Assembly (NCBI RefSeq): GCF_002835935.1
Contig: NZ_PJCF01000014.1
Location: forward strand, 1 to 64,000
From: Paraglaciecola sp. MB-3u-78
GTDB lineage: Bacteria > Pseudomonadota > Gammaproteobacteria > Enterobacterales > Alteromonadaceae
DNA length: 64,000 bases
Reading direction: 5' to 3'
The notes under the pieces were generated by a model. It worked only from the letters and a program-made list of their open reading frames with translations, ran no database searches and had not been told where the DNA came from. The translations under genes and the position numbers were made by a program. Below, piece by piece: positions 45,799 through 54,683 of the stretch. The number at the start of each line of letters is the position of its first letter. Within the stretch, counting starts at the first letter, position 1.

Positions 45799-46893
45799 CC
45801 CAAGTTACTTCAACTTGCAGGTTTTAGTACCTGAAAGTTATCATTTATCCGACTGTTTAATATGTCAGCAATATCCGGAAGGGTGACGTTAAAAAAATGC
45901 CGAATGTGTTGTCGAAATTCCTTTGCGCTAGAGAAATATCGATTATTGCGAGCATATTCATTCATGACTTTCCATAATCGCTCTATGGGGTTCAGATTAG
46001 GGCTGTATGGGGGCAGATAATGCAGTGTAATTCCTAATTCAGCCGCTTTGTCTTTCACCTCCTTGGAACGATGATAACCCGCCCCATCCAGCACTAAATG
46101 AAGCGTATTATTTGCTAAGTACCTCTGCTTTAGGTGCTCCATAAAATCCATGATGGTGCTGCCATTTACAGTCTCGTAATCATGCACTACCGCTTCAGCT
46201 AAATGATTTAACCGGATCGCGCCTACAACATTCATTCGGGTGCGACTGCCTGTGGTTTCAATGGGTTTATCTACCCCTTTACGTATCCATCCAGATGTCA
46301 CCTTGGTCGCTTGAGTAGGATGCACTGCATCCATGAATAAAATAGGCTCATCATCCGATACGCTATCCCGTAACGTTTCATATTCTTCGATAAACGCAGC
46401 TTGCTTTTGCTCATCAAATTTATGAGGCACACCTTTAGGCTGTTTGTAACTAAAGCCGTTTTGGTGGAGCCATTTATTTAACCCAGACACTGAATAGGTA
46501 ATCTTCCACGTCTTTTGAATGTAGGCCACTATTTGATGGGTGTGTAAGTAAGTGATATCTGACAGGTGTGCAACCAATTGCTGGGTTTGCTCAGTATTTA
46601 AATGACTGGCAGAGCCACCACCCGCAGGCTTGAGCTTCAGACGTTTGGCGTAATCACCGATATGGCGTGTAATGCTGGCTTCACTCTTACGCAAGGCTTG
46701 TGCAATTCTAGCGACGGTCCACCCTTCACTGCGTAACAACACCGCTTTAATACGGTCACGCTCCCTTCCATCACGGGCTTTCGTATGTCTCGCTTCTAGC
46801 GCGGTTTTTTGGTCGGGTGTAAGGGAAATATCAATCATAGGTACAGCCTGATCCTCAAATCAGACAAAATCAAGCATTTTCATTGATCACGGG
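45799..46893 (-). mobile_element. IS630-family insertion sequence
   Basis: The element runs from CCCAAGTTACTT to the inverse-like end ATCACGGG and is flanked by TATA on both sides (45795-45798 and 46894-46897), in agreement with the TA target of IS630/Tc1 elements. One transposase gene is inside. Confidence 0.82.
45810..46838 (-). CDS. IS630-family transposase
   Basis: A 342-aa protein: N-terminal helix-turn-helix (RIKAVLLRSEGWTVARIAQALRKSEASITRHI), then a DDE domain with D in ILFMDAVHPTQ, D in HLVLDGAGYHRS and E in PPYSPNLNPIERLWKVM. This is the IS630/Tc1-mariner pattern. Gene intact. Confidence 0.92.
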   Translation of the reverse strand: MIDISLTPDQKTALEARHTKARDGRERDRIKAVLLRSEGWTVARIAQALRKSEASITRHIGDYAKRLKLKPAGGGSASHLNTEQTQQLVAHLSDITYLHTHQIVAYIQKTWKITYSVSGLNKWLHQNGFSYKQPKGVPHKFDEQKQAAFIEEYETLRDSVSDDEPILFMDAVHPTQATKVTSGWIRKGVDKPIETTGSRTRMNVVGAIRLNHLAEAVVHDYETVNGSTIMDFMEHLKQRYLANNTLHLVLDGAGYHRSKEVKDKAAELGITLHYLPPYSPNLNPIERLWKVMNEYARNNRYFSSAKEFRQHIRHFFNVTLPDIADILNSRINDNFQVLKPAS

Positions 46894-47839
46894 TATAACT
46901 GTCACCCAATGCTAGAATTTTATAGTTACGTGCCGCTCGGTCATTATCAGTCGCAGTGAAAAAACTCCAAATAAGACTATATAAATCAACATTTTTACCA
47001 AACTCCGAGGTGTGTCCCGCCCCCTCAACTATTGAATATCTAACCTTTTGATTATCTAGGCATGATCCGAAGGTGTATTGCTTAACCGCTAGACTTCCCC
47101 ACGTTTTATTTTGAATGGTCGGGGTCATATTGCAATTAAAATTTAACGCCCAATTCTCTGCACTGGCTTGCGCAGACATAAAAATACTATCGCCAACACC
47201 ACTGCCCCCATTCACAGGAATTAAATCATCTTCGGTACCATTGACTTGAAAAACCGATACAGCCCTGGACGGAAAAGTTTCGCCAATAGTCACTGTTTGT
47301 TGACTAATGATTGGCGCAATTGCCTTGAAAAGAGTGGTCTCTTTAGCGATTCTATTAACTAGCCCTGCACCGTTAGAGATGCCGACGCCATAGATTTTAT
47401 TCACATCAAATAATTCCGAACCGTCGAGTTCACCAATAATTAGACTAACGAATTCAACATCATCTGCATTAGTTTCGCCACTTACATTCCAGCGCTTATC
47501 GTAACCATCAGGAAAAATTCCAATAAATTTGCCCTCATCAATTAATCTAGAAACATCACTATTATTATCCAACCAGCCCTCACCTGTGCCGCCAGAACCA
47601 TGAAAAAAGAACACCACGGGGTACTCGTCTTCTGATACACCCTCTGGGTAGCTGACAAGGTAGGTACGATCGACTAATTGGCCGTTAATAGTTTGTGTGA
47701 TGGACCTTTGTTCAGATAGGGGGACTTCTGGCACCACCGGCATAGTACCCATCTGAGGAGCTGGCAATATTGATTCTGAAGAACCGCCCCCCCCACAGGC
47801 ACTTAATACAAAGAACAACACTAAAGCCAACAATCTCAT

Positions 47840-48683
47840 ATTTAATCCTTATCAAAAAAGCCAGTGTATTTGGCTTTGTTTTATTACTGCCTGACTATTT
47901 TTTATCTAGCTCGATTTTCTGCTCGCTCATTCGAGCCGCTACTCCTAAATACATCACTTGTGGCTCATGCAAGTGTAATAATAGAGAGACACTTTATGGA
48001 TAAGTTCGATATACAGCTAAAATAGTTTATAAATAACCATCAGTTGTAATTTTTTAATAGATGATTAGTATCTGCATTTGAAGATGTTCAGGTATATCCC
48101 GTGTCTTGCCTTCCACAACACCCACACAGGCTAAGCGCCTTTGTCTCTGACGGAATTGAGCAAAACTGGGATAACGTAAACTGTTTCATATTAAGCACTG
48201 ACCTCTAAAACAACTGGCATAGCGCGATAACGCTCCTGATGCGTGAGCAATATCCATTACATATACATTATAATGTTGGTCTGTGCTTTTTCGGCATCAG
48301 CAAAAGATGCCTGTAGCCCACAGATTAAAGGTGAGCCTAAGTCAAGCTATGCTCCCGTAAGCTCACTTCCTAAACGTGAGGAATAAAATTTTACGTGACC
48401 GGCGTAAACGGTAATACCTTCACCTAAAACTGATCTTCCCCTCAATATGAACAATAGACATTGAACTGCTTAAAACAGGAAAGTGGTTATATTGACCAAT
48501 TATTTCATAACCATATACCAGCCTATTTCACTCCGTAAAACTATTACTTTTGATGGTTACAATGGCATAAAGGGTCGAAGCCAATAGCACCTATTCGTGT
48601 AAGGGTGATTATGTTAAATAGGACCCTATTTGCCTCAATTACGTGTTGTTTGTCACATTAGACGAATAACAATAACAAAGGCA
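47840..48683. other. Gene-free region of about 840 bases
   Basis: A 30-base segment near 48335-48365 (GCCTAAGTCAAGCTATGCTC and onward) resembles one at 45092-45125, right of the IS66 genes, so it may be a small repeat. No ORF with convincing features, attC or RNA gene was seen. Confidence 0.4.
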
Positions 48684-49388
48684 CTACTTTACGTATTTGG
48701 CGTAATACTCTCTGGATAACTTTTGAGCTTCGGCTATTTGGTCGGGCGTCATGTCTTTTTCGATGAGGCCTCTATTTTTAGTAGCTTGCTCATTTCCTTG
48801 TGAAGCCGAAACATTATACCAAGCATAAGCCAATATACTGTCTTTAAGCGTGCCTTTACCAAATGCATGCTTAAAACCCAGATTCAATTGCGCGCTAGCA
48901 TGTCCCTGCTCAGCGGCTTTGGTGTACCAGTAAAACGCCTGCTTATCATCCTTTGGCGTACCTTCACCATTGCTATACATAAGGGCCAGTTGGTTTTGAG
49001 CTCGCGAATTACCCTGTTCCGCAGATTTGATAAACCAGTAAAGCGCCTGCTTATCATCCTTTGCCGTACCTTCACCATTGCTATACCTAAAAGCCAGTTT
49101 GTATTGAGCGTTCGAATAATCCTGCTCCGCAGCTTTGGTATACCAGTAAGTGGCCTGCTTATCATCATCCCTCGACCCCAAAATGGCCATAATGTATTGT
49201 GCATAAGCTGATCCTTTCTCAGCGGCTTTGCGACAAATAGCTAAAGACTTCTCTTTTTCCTTTGGGTTAAATCTGCAATCATCAGCAAGAACAGGAGCGG
49301 CTAATGTAAATAACGCGGTAACTATCAGGTATTTTATGAGGTTAATTATCGGGGTGTTTAGATTGGTAAATTTGCAGGGGCTATCCAT
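48684..49388 (-). CDS. Exported Sel1-repeat protein
   Basis: A 234-aa protein with a signal peptide (LIKYLIVTALFTLAAPVLA). It has about five Sel1-like repeats, each of the type A..WY.KAAEQG.A.AQ..L...Y.NGEGT.KD. Such solenoids mediate protein contacts in the periplasm or with host factors. Adjacent repeats share DNA blocks (KDDKQA), suggesting recent unit duplication. Start could also be an internal Met; the first one gives an unusually long pre-region. Confidence 0.85.
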   Translation of the reverse strand: MDSPCKFTNLNTPIINLIKYLIVTALFTLAAPVLADDCRFNPKEKEKSLAICRKAAEKGSAYAQYIMAILGSRDDDKQATYWYTKAAEQDYSNAQYKLAFRYSNGEGTAKDDKQALYWFIKSAEQGNSRAQNQLALMYSNGEGTPKDDKQAFYWYTKAAEQGHASAQLNLGFKHAFGKGTLKDSILAYAWYNVSASQGNEQATKNRGLIEKDMTPDQIAEAQKLSREYYAKYVK

Positions 49389-49645
49389 AACAATACAGCT
49401 TCCAAGGTTAATATTATTGATTTTCAGATAATAAGGTATTTTATTTACCGTTGCATTACAAGTGGCTTTTCGGTATTTTATTTACTCTTTTATTACAAGT
49501 AGCTTCACGGATAGCCGCCTTATCTAAAGCTCGATCTACGTACCTGTGGGTGAGTAATAAACATTCATCCTAGATTAGACTGGTTTGAGCGAATTGCGGA
49601 CATGGGGACATTCGGTTTATGATTGAGCTATAGCTCTAAAGCAGA
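49389..49645. other. Gene-free region left of the intron-bearing attC
   Basis: Two imperfect copies of GGTATTTTATTTAC...TTACAAGT occur near 49433-49503. The part from 49587 repeats 13747-13807. Confidence 0.5.
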
Positions 49646-49738
49646 CATTAATGCCAAGTTAAGCGGCAAAAAATTGTTGGCTAAAATTGTGAACGGAGTG
49701 AAACAGCCAACTGTTTTTTGTCCGTTTGAACGTCTTGT
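49646..49738 (-). other. attC site interrupted by a group IIC intron
   Basis: ATTAATGCC...CAAAAAATTGTTGGCT...AGCCAACTG...CGTCTTGT follows the attC pattern of 13808-13906. The R''-side box TTGT/TAGCC is split: TTGT ends at 49738 and TAGCC resumes at 51659, after the intron. Confidence 0.8.
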
Positions 49739-51658
49739 GTACGCCCAGCATGGGCACGAACTAATGAGGTGAAAGTCCTCTGTAGGAAGATCACCGTTTA
49801 TATAACTTACCGTTATTAAACGTTAACTACTAGCGAATGGCAAGGGCTTAGCCGCGAGGCTTGGTCTGGAGGAAGCCGGACGCAAATTTGCGAGCTGATG
49901 AACAAGAACATCATATGAGGCGTAGGCTAGAGGTGAGTTGGCACAAGACGACGAAACCACGTGATCTAATGGCCACCGTAAATGATGCAGCAGTGCAAAG
50001 AAAGTTCATGCTTTTATCTGGGGAGATCTGCTTAACAAGCGATCGGTAACTAACCAGTGAGGCTCTGGTATACAAGTGCCTTGGCTTTTCAGTGTCATCG
50101 ACTGGAAAGAGCAAATAGATGAAAACCGATAGCGCATAACGGTGTAAGCCGTCATGTGATTAAGCAGAAGTCAGCAGACGACATATTAGCCAAATGCCCA
50201 TCGTAATGGTTGGGACACGGTGAAGGTCCGAACATTTAGAACAAAGGAGGAGCCTTGTCAGACTTGAATACACGAATGCCGTCCGGTAGTGACGTGACTC
50301 AGCGTACCGACAAGCAGCCAGCCTTTAGTGCAGATCTACTTGGGCTTATTCTTCGTCCAGCCAATATCTTGGCTGCATGGAAACGAGTTCGAGCCAACAA
50401 AGGGGCCGCTGGCATTGATGGGATGTCCATTGATGACTTCCCCGCTTGGGCAAAGGATGGAAACTGGAAACGTATTATGTCTGAGCTTTGCTCAGGTCAA
50501 TACCAACCTTCACCCGTTCGGCGTGTGGAAATAGATAAACCAGATGGCGGTAAACGTCAGCTAGGTATCCCGACCATCGTTGACCGAGTGATCCAACAAG
50601 CCATTGCTCAAGTCCTTACGCCTATTTTCGACCCGACCTTCTCAGACAACAGTTTTGGGTTCAGGCCAAATCGAAATGGGCAACAAGCGGTGAAACAGGT
50701 ACAAAGCATCATTAAAACGGGTCGCCGTTTTACAGTCGATGTTGATCTGTCTAAGTTCTTTGACCGCGTTAATCATGATTTACTTATGACGCTCCTTGGC
50801 TACAAAGTGAAGGACAAACGTCTACTTAAATTGATTAAACGTTATCTGCGAGCTGGGGTTATCGATAACCAGCTTTACGTGGAGAGCCGAGAAGGAGTAC
50901 CACAAGGCGGGCCGTTGTCACCCTTGCTGTCCAACATCATGCTCGACCCTCTGGACAAAGAGCTTGAGAAACGAGGCCATCAGTTTGCCCGATACGCGGA
51001 CGACTTTACCATTTTGGTAAAGACGCCGCGTTCGGGCAAGCGTGTGCTGAGTAGTATCAGCAGGTTCCTGTGTCACCGTTTGAAACTGGTCGTTAATACG
51101 ACCAAAAGCCACGTCGTTAAAACCAGTGAAAGCAAATTCCTTGGATTCACATTCAACAGAGGACGCATTCAATGGCATCCGAAGACTTTGCTGAAGTTTA
51201 AACAGCAAGTTCGGCGGTTAACGAACCGTAACTGGGGCGTGTCTATGCATTATCAACTCTTTAAAATCAGTCAATATTTACGAGGCTGGATAAACTACTT
51301 TGGTATCGCTAATAGCTATCAACGATGTGTAGACTTAGATCATTGGATCAGGCGCAGAGTGAGAATGGCGTATTGGCGGCAGTGGCGAAGACCACGTACC
51401 AAAGTCAGAAGTTTAATGAGATTAGGTGTGCATGTACAAGCTGCGGTTGCGTGTGGCATTACCAGTAAAGGGCCATGGCGTAGTGCGAAAACTCCGGGGA
51501 TCAATCAAGCCTTATCGCTTGATTACTTAAAATCCGAAGGGCTTTATTCGTTACGTGATGGTTGGATTGCGCTTCACTATCCTAAATGAAACGCCCTGTG
51601 CGGAGCCGCATGCAGGGTGTTGTGGGGGCTGAGGGTTAGAGACCCTTGGCTACCCGAT
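49739..51658 (+). mobile_element. Group IIC-attC intron, complete
   Basis: It begins GTACGCCCAGCATGGGC (one base off the GUGYG consensus) and ends GGCTACCCGAT. A short domain V region is near 51590-51630 (GCGGAGCCGCATGCAGGG). The intron sits exactly at the TTGT/T position of an attC, the known target of this intron class. It carries its reverse transcriptase. Confidence 0.85.
50255..51589 (+). CDS. ltrA: Group IIC intron reverse transcriptase/maturase
   Basis: A 444-aa protein starting at TTG, chosen because AAAGGAGG lies eight bases upstream. RT motifs: GIDGMSIDDFP, LGIPTIVDRVIQQAI, DVDLSKFFDRVNHD, EGVPQGGPLSPLLSNIML, catalytic FARYADDFTIL; maturase part with LRGWINYFGIANSYQRCVDLDHWIRRR. 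No endonuclease domain, as usual for class IIC. It is distinct from the intron RT at 30-31 kb. Confidence 0.93.
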   Translation: MSDLNTRMPSGSDVTQRTDKQPAFSADLLGLILRPANILAAWKRVRANKGAAGIDGMSIDDFPAWAKDGNWKRIMSELCSGQYQPSPVRRVEIDKPDGGKRQLGIPTIVDRVIQQAIAQVLTPIFDPTFSDNSFGFRPNRNGQQAVKQVQSIIKTGRRFTVDVDLSKFFDRVNHDLLMTLLGYKVKDKRLLKLIKRYLRAGVIDNQLYVESREGVPQGGPLSPLLSNIMLDPLDKELEKRGHQFARYADDFTILVKTPRSGKRVLSSISRFLCHRLKLVVNTTKSHVVKTSESKFLGFTFNRGRIQWHPKTLLKFKQQVRRLTNRNWGVSMHYQLFKISQYLRGWINYFGIANSYQRCVDLDHWIRRRVRMAYWRQWRRPRTKVRSLMRLGVHVQAAVACGITSKGPWRSAKTPGINQALSLDYLKSEGLYSLRDGWIALHYPK

Positions 51659-51740
51659 TAGCCTGCGATTTTAAATCACCTAGTTGTTTAACTTGATGAT
51701 AATATTATATAAAACATCTGCTATTTTAAGGACTTGGCAT

Positions 51741-52730
51741 ATGGCAAAGTTAAGAGTTTTCATCAGTTCAACATATTATGATTTAAAACATATTAGATCA
51801 TATGTATCAAGTTTTATCACAAAAATGGGATATGAAGCTACATTATCTGAAAAAGGTAAAATTGCTTATGATCCATCAATGCCATTAGATCAATCATGTT
51901 ATAAAGATGCTGAATCAACAGATATACTTGTACTAATTATTGGCGGTCGATATGGTTCCGCTACTAGTGAAACGGATAGTTCTCGTATTACTTCAGATTT
52001 TTATCAACGATATGAAAGTGTAACTCGAAAAGAGTTTGAAACAGCAAATAGCCATGACATACCAACATATATATTGGTTGAAAAGTCAGTTATGTCTGAA
52101 TACGAAACATTTAAAAAAAATAGAATAAACACCACTATAGACTACGCTCATGTTGATTCGGTAAATATATTTAATTTTCTTGATGACATATTGAATAGAG
52201 GAAAAAACAATCCACTTTTCCAATTTGAACAACCACAAGAAATAGAAAACTGGCTCAAATCCCAATGGTCTGGATACTTTCGAACATTGCTAGAAAATAA
52301 GTCACAAAATAAGCAATTGAATTCACTATCAAAGCAGGTTGGTGAACTTAGTAGTATTAATAATTCTTTACAGAGATATCTAGAAGAGGTAATCCAACGT
52401 GTCGGTGGCGATTCTGCCCATGATATTATTGAGAAGGAGCACCAGAACATTTCAAACGACAAATTATTCAGGAAATTAATGGATCAATCTCTATTTAGTT
52501 CATTGGTTGAAGATTATGATGTTAAATTTGAGGATGCTAAAAATTGCTTTTCTGATAATGATTCATTGGAAGGTCTTGTTCATGATTTAAGTATACTTTC
52601 AGATGAGTTTGACGAAGAAGATCTTATGAAACATTGGCGTGGTAATGAAGAGATACTCGATGACATAAACATTATTCGAGAGTTTTTATCCAAGCCGAAA
52701 CTACTCCGTACAGATACATTAGTAGGCTAA
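51741..52730 (+). CDS. DUF4062 (TIR-like) protein
   Basis: Start at the ATG at 51741 behind AAGGAC; 329 aa. The N-terminus KLRVFISSTYYDLKHIRSYVSSFI...TDILVLIIGGRYGS is a DUF4062 domain, a Rossmann-like fold related to TIR domains. It is followed by a region with WLKSQWSGYFRTLLENKSQNK, a coiled coil (QLNSLSKQVGELSSINNSLQRYLEEVIQRV) and an acidic C-terminus. DUF4062 occurs in signalling and presumed defence proteins; an NADase role is not shown. The gene follows the intron-bearing attC in opposite orientation to the attC. Confidence 0.8.
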   Translation: MAKLRVFISSTYYDLKHIRSYVSSFITKMGYEATLSEKGKIAYDPSMPLDQSCYKDAESTDILVLIIGGRYGSATSETDSSRITSDFYQRYESVTRKEFETANSHDIPTYILVEKSVMSEYETFKKNRINTTIDYAHVDSVNIFNFLDDILNRGKNNPLFQFEQPQEIENWLKSQWSGYFRTLLENKSQNKQLNSLSKQVGELSSINNSLQRYLEEVIQRVGGDSAHDIIEKEHQNISNDKLFRKLMDQSLFSSLVEDYDVKFEDAKNCFSDNDSLEGLVHDLSILSDEFDEEDLMKHWRGNEEILDDINIIREFLSKPKLLRTDTLVG

Positions 52731-53142
52731 AGTGTATTAGTTGGAACTCGTGTTAAGTCCGGATAGGCTCCAACTTAATCGTTCCAGCTAGTATGAAATT
52801 TTTCCATAATTTCATACTCTTACCATGTTTAAAAGCAATTTCATGGCAGCATCTTGTTTGTGGAAACCGCTATTCCGGATAAACACTAAACTGAAAATAG
52901 ACTCGAACGACCCCTTTGGATGAAAAATTCTTATTAAAAAGCAAATAGCCATCTAAGACTGAACGATAGCTAAGAACTTGCAGGAGTCAGTGGCGTTTCA
53001 ATCAATCCTATGTCTGCTGATCTCACAGCCAATCTTGGTCGTTCGTCTTCAAGTCTTTTTGACCAAAATAAGTTAGCTATTGTCCATATTCTTTTAAGTC
53101 TCTAAGCTCACTATCATCGTTAATGGTTAGGAGATTGCTAAA
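52731..53142. other. Gene-free region of about 410 bases
   Basis: Just after the DUF4062 stop, AGTTGGAACTCG...GGCTCCAACTT (about 52738-52777) could form a terminator-like stem. Nothing else was recognised. Confidence 0.4.
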
Positions 53143-53841
53143 ATGAAGTTTAAACAATATGGTGAGCTACAAAAATGGAATGCAGTTTATGAAGCAATCC
53201 TGATTACCAGTGAAAAGCAAGGGCTAATCAAAGAGATTCCGATTTTTGGTCACTTTTGTAAAATCGCTCAAGCAACGAAATCTGTGTCTGATCAACTTTT
53301 TATGTTCAAACTCTCAAAGTTTATTGAAGATGTAAATAAAGTTTCAAATCAAGAATTAACTACTATTACGAACGCTTTAAAATATGAACCAAATGAAGAG
53401 CTGGCTGAGAAATTATTACTTACAATTGATAATCTAAATGAAGCAGATAAATCCAAATACATAGCACAGGCACTATATCTGTATAGCAATGTTGAATTAA
53501 CAAAAAGTGATTTTCTTCGATCTTTAGACCTAATTCAGAAAATGTACATTGGAGATTTGAACAATCTAGTTAGAGTGGGATGGATAAGTTCCTTTATAAC
53601 AAGCGAGGAACTTGAAAGTATGGACTTAGTCAGTCTTATTGGAACTCCTCTCATCAAAGTTCAAAACATCAATCAAGAAGACCTAAAACGAGATGGAAGA
53701 ATAGATGAAATTGGAGTCACAAAATATGAGGAAACAAATTTTGGAGGGACATTTATAAAAGTACTTCATAACAAACCTCCTTATAGTGTCCTCCAAAAGC
53801 AACTCATGTTCGAGCGGAAACAGCTTTTTAGATTTAACTAA
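53143..53841 (+). CDS. Unknown soluble helical protein of 232 aa
   Basis: GGTTAGGAGATT lies before the ATG. The sequence is helical and charged: FKQYGELQKWNAVYEAILITSEKQGLIKEIPIFGHFCKIAQATKSVSDQ... The IPIFG...KIAQATKSV segment with a small hydrophobic stretch resembles domains found in short toxin or superinfection-type proteins, but no family can be named. It lies 410 bases after the DUF4062 gene on the same strand and may share its function. Confidence 0.65.
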   Translation: MKFKQYGELQKWNAVYEAILITSEKQGLIKEIPIFGHFCKIAQATKSVSDQLFMFKLSKFIEDVNKVSNQELTTITNALKYEPNEELAEKLLLTIDNLNEADKSKYIAQALYLYSNVELTKSDFLRSLDLIQKMYIGDLNNLVRVGWISSFITSEELESMDLVSLIGTPLIKVQNINQEDLKRDGRIDEIGVTKYEETNFGGTFIKVLHNKPPYSVLQKQLMFERKQLFRFN

Positions 53842-54516
53842 TTCAATTTTTAGTGACCAAATATAATTTAGAGTAAGCGGTGTCAGAAATTCTCTTGAAG
53901 CCTTCTGTCGTCTAAGAGCGTTCAGCAGACATAGCGTGTTCTGCTTGAAATTTTCTCTTTGTGTGTCCAGCTCAATTCGTGACGCACTGAGTCACGAATT
54001 GGGAATGCATCTAATGTCGAATGACTCCAAATGGCACATTTGAGCCGTTGAATATAAAATATTATTACTCTCTTACAGTACCTTGTCTGTAGATATGTAC
54101 GTTTATCTAAATACAAAAAACCTGCCATCCAAGCAGGTTTTTTTGTGTCTGCTTTTCAAGACTTCGGATGATATCCCTCACCTATTAATGAATTAAATTC
54201 CTGTTTATATGTGCTTGTCATGGTTATCCGAAATTAGCGAAACGGATTTGTAACTCGTTTGCACACCGTCTGTTAATCAACAACCGTAGGGCGTTAGTTG
54301 CTTAAAAGTGAGTATCTTAAGCCAGGAACCATGCCACCAATTTAATCAATGAAATCACGCAAAAAACTGCGCGTTTTCCCCCTTTCGGGTTGGGTCAGGG
54401 CTAAACCGATAAGGGCAAAGTGCATGTTTGAATTGATGTTCCGTGAAGTATTGAGGCTATTCTACCTTTGTTATTAATTTCCTTTTCTGTCGCTTTTTTC
54501 AGTGAGAGTCACCCAA
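53842..54516. other. Gene-free region containing a terminator and the start of module copy 2
   Basis: A strong intrinsic terminator lies at 54115-54144. From 54224 the sequence matches 21925 onward of the first module copy. GCACATTTGAG.CGTT near 54030 also occurs at 10387. Confidence 0.5.
54115..54144 (+). terminator. Rho-independent terminator, probably bidirectional
   Basis: AAAAAACCTGC-CATCCAA-GCAGGTTTTTTT has a GC-rich stem with A-run before and T-run after. Confidence 0.8.
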
Positions 54517-54620
54517 CCTACGATTAATTCAATTGTAAAGCTGCGCCGGTCAATCCCCCGTTCCCCACGATGAAGCCGTGGCGCGTGCGGCCTCCTTCCC
54601 GCAATGGATTTAATCGTAGG
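54517..54620 (+). promoter_or_regulatory. Conserved structured leader, copy 2
   Basis: CCTACGATTAATTC at 54517-54530 pairs, with one mismatch, with GATTTAATCGTAGG at 54607-54620. The inner CCACG/CGTGG stem is kept and the loop changes (ATAAAGC to ATGAAGC). Confidence 0.65.
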
Positions 54621-54683
54621 CCAGGTGAAAAAAATCACGAAGCGACAGAGAGCAAAACAAATTAATAACAAAGGAAAACTATC

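Larger units (their letters stand above)
45221..47839 (-). pseudogene. Lipoprotein esterase fused to SGNH hydrolase, interrupted by IS630
   Basis: The N-terminal part (47839 to 46898) is a lipoprotein (LLALVLFFVLSACGGGG, lipobox LSAC) with a PHB-depolymerase/feruloyl-esterase-like domain: nucleophile GISNGAG, acidic residue at NGTEDDLIPV and histidine at GAGHT. It continues into NYKILALGDSYT, the first block of an SGNH hydrolase. After the insertion the frame resumes as IGESVCDTCRFPEQ... (from 45794) and ends with DGLHPSELAY, the Asp-His block, stopping at 45221. Removing 45799-46897 restores one frame. The intact protein of about 500 aa would carry two ester-cleaving domains, suited to acylated polysaccharide. 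Confidence 0.85.
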
